The position numbers and the translations under genes are program-made. From positions 1 through 5,836 of the forward strand of contig WLHM01000093.1 in assembly GCA_009702725.1 (NCBI GenBank): 5,836 bases of DNA, read 5' to 3'. Origin of the DNA: Actinomycetota bacterium (GTDB taxonomy: Bacteria > Actinomycetota > Actinomycetes > S36-B12). Shown here piece after piece: positions 5,367 through 5,836 of the stretch. Each line of letters opens with the position of its first letter. Position 1 is the first letter of the stretch. The notes beneath the pieces are model-generated. The model saw only the letters and a list, made by a program, of their open reading frames with translations, did no database searches and was not told the origin of the DNA.

Positions 5367-5836
5367 ATGAGCCTTGACCAGCAACTCCGCACCGATATTC
5401 AGCGCAGCGGCTACTACCCAGATTTGGTCGCAGATGCGCTGGATACGGCATTGGCGGGGGAGCCGCTTAAGTCATATCTGGTGCACCACGAAGCCACTTT
5501 TGACCATGACGAGTTGAGACGCCACGTTACGGTGCTGGCCCTAACGCCAACACGACTAATTGTCGGCCACACTGATGAGCATGGTATTGACGAGATCAAC
5601 CCAATGCCATTCGCGACTGCCTCAACTGAAGCGGTGCGTCTTGAGCGGGTGGACTCGGTGGTTGTCACCCGAGTGGTAAGTGAGCCTGCCAAGTATCAAC
5701 CAGGTGGAGCGACTTCGGAGGTTGTTTTAACCATCGGCTGGGGCGCCGTAAGTCGAATCGATTTGGAGCCAGCTAGTTGTGGTGATCCGCAGTGCGATGC
5801 AGAGCACGGGTACACCGGAACATCTAGTAATGATGA
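5367..5836 (+). CDS. DUF5998-like actinobacterial protein, 3' truncated by window
   Basis: The first 156 codons are present and open to the window edge. The sequence begins MSLDQQLRTDIQRSGYYPDL and continues with KSYLVHHEATFDHDELRRHV (35-53), LTPTRLIVGHTDE (59-71), STEAVRLERVDSVVVTRVV (86-104) and VVLTIGWGAVSRIDLEPASC (119-138). This strongly resembles the conserved actinobacterial family DUF5998, for which I know no established function. The segment CGDPQCDAEHGYTG (138-151) has Cys138, Cys143 and His147 closely spaced and could bind a metal; that is inference. No signal peptide or membrane helix is seen. Start choice: ATG at 5367, with an in-frame GTG immediately before it as an alternative; GATAAT lies at the right distance for a leaderless transcript. 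It diverges from psuG and shares its upstream region. Confidence 0.8.
   Translation, partial: MSLDQQLRTDIQRSGYYPDLVADALDTALAGEPLKSYLVHHEATFDHDELRRHVTVLALTPTRLIVGHTDEHGIDEINPMPFATASTEAVRLERVDSVVVTRVVSEPAKYQPGGATSEVVLTIGWGAVSRIDLEPASCGDPQCDAEHGYTGTSSND

Noticed and set aside
5414..5692. 92-codon minus-strand open frame
   Set aside because: It is antisense to the conserved DUF5998-like gene and rich in Ser/Thr/Arg as expected of a shadow frame.

Overview
The window looks like a stretch of chromosome from an actinomycete-type bacterium (Actinomycetota) of moderate GC. The reasons are the DUF5998-like protein at the right end, the Streptomyces-like style of the topoisomerase IV A subunit, GTG starts, and start codons with -10-like hexamers placed for leaderless transcription. 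The lineage below phylum cannot be fixed from the sequence alone. I see no RNA gene, mobile element, CRISPR array or phage gene.

Layout from left to right: (1) the last 55 codons of a + strand gene, probably a ferredoxin-NADP+ reductase, ending at 169; (2) convergent to it, after a 4-base gap, a sucrase/ferredoxin-like protein with a bis-histidinyl [2Fe-2S] motif (174-1148, -); (3) a full-length type IIA topoisomerase A subunit of the ParC/GyrA family (1145-3592, -), whose stop overlaps the start of gene 2 as GTGA; (4) a broken PfkB-family sugar kinase (3684-4319, -), whose start overlaps the stop of gene 5 as ATGA; (5) an intact pseudouridine-5'-phosphate glycosidase psuG (4316-5239, -); (6) a 127-base divergent promoter region; (7) the 5' part of a DUF5998-like gene (5367 to the window end, +).

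Genes 5, 4, 3 and 2 lie head to tail on the minus strand with overlaps or short gaps, so they could be one transcription unit running from the psuG promoter. psuG and the kinase would together break down pseudouridine: the kinase makes pseudouridine 5'-phosphate and PsuG splits it to uracil and ribose 5-phosphate. The most unusual thing here is the kinase. It keeps well-conserved blocks from both ends of the fold but has lost about three internal pieces, one of which carries the GAGD catalytic motif. The reading frame is broken in the middle, while psuG next to it is intact. At least two of the inferred deletion points sit at inverted repeats. This could be real gene decay or an assembly artefact, and is worth checking first.

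A second theme is redox: a probable ferredoxin reductase and an Fe-S ferredoxin-like protein end tail to tail, and the latter is translationally coupled to a topoisomerase. The psuG/DUF5998 promoter region carries a repeated AACCGT motif that may be an operator. I did not find a clearly new multi-gene system.
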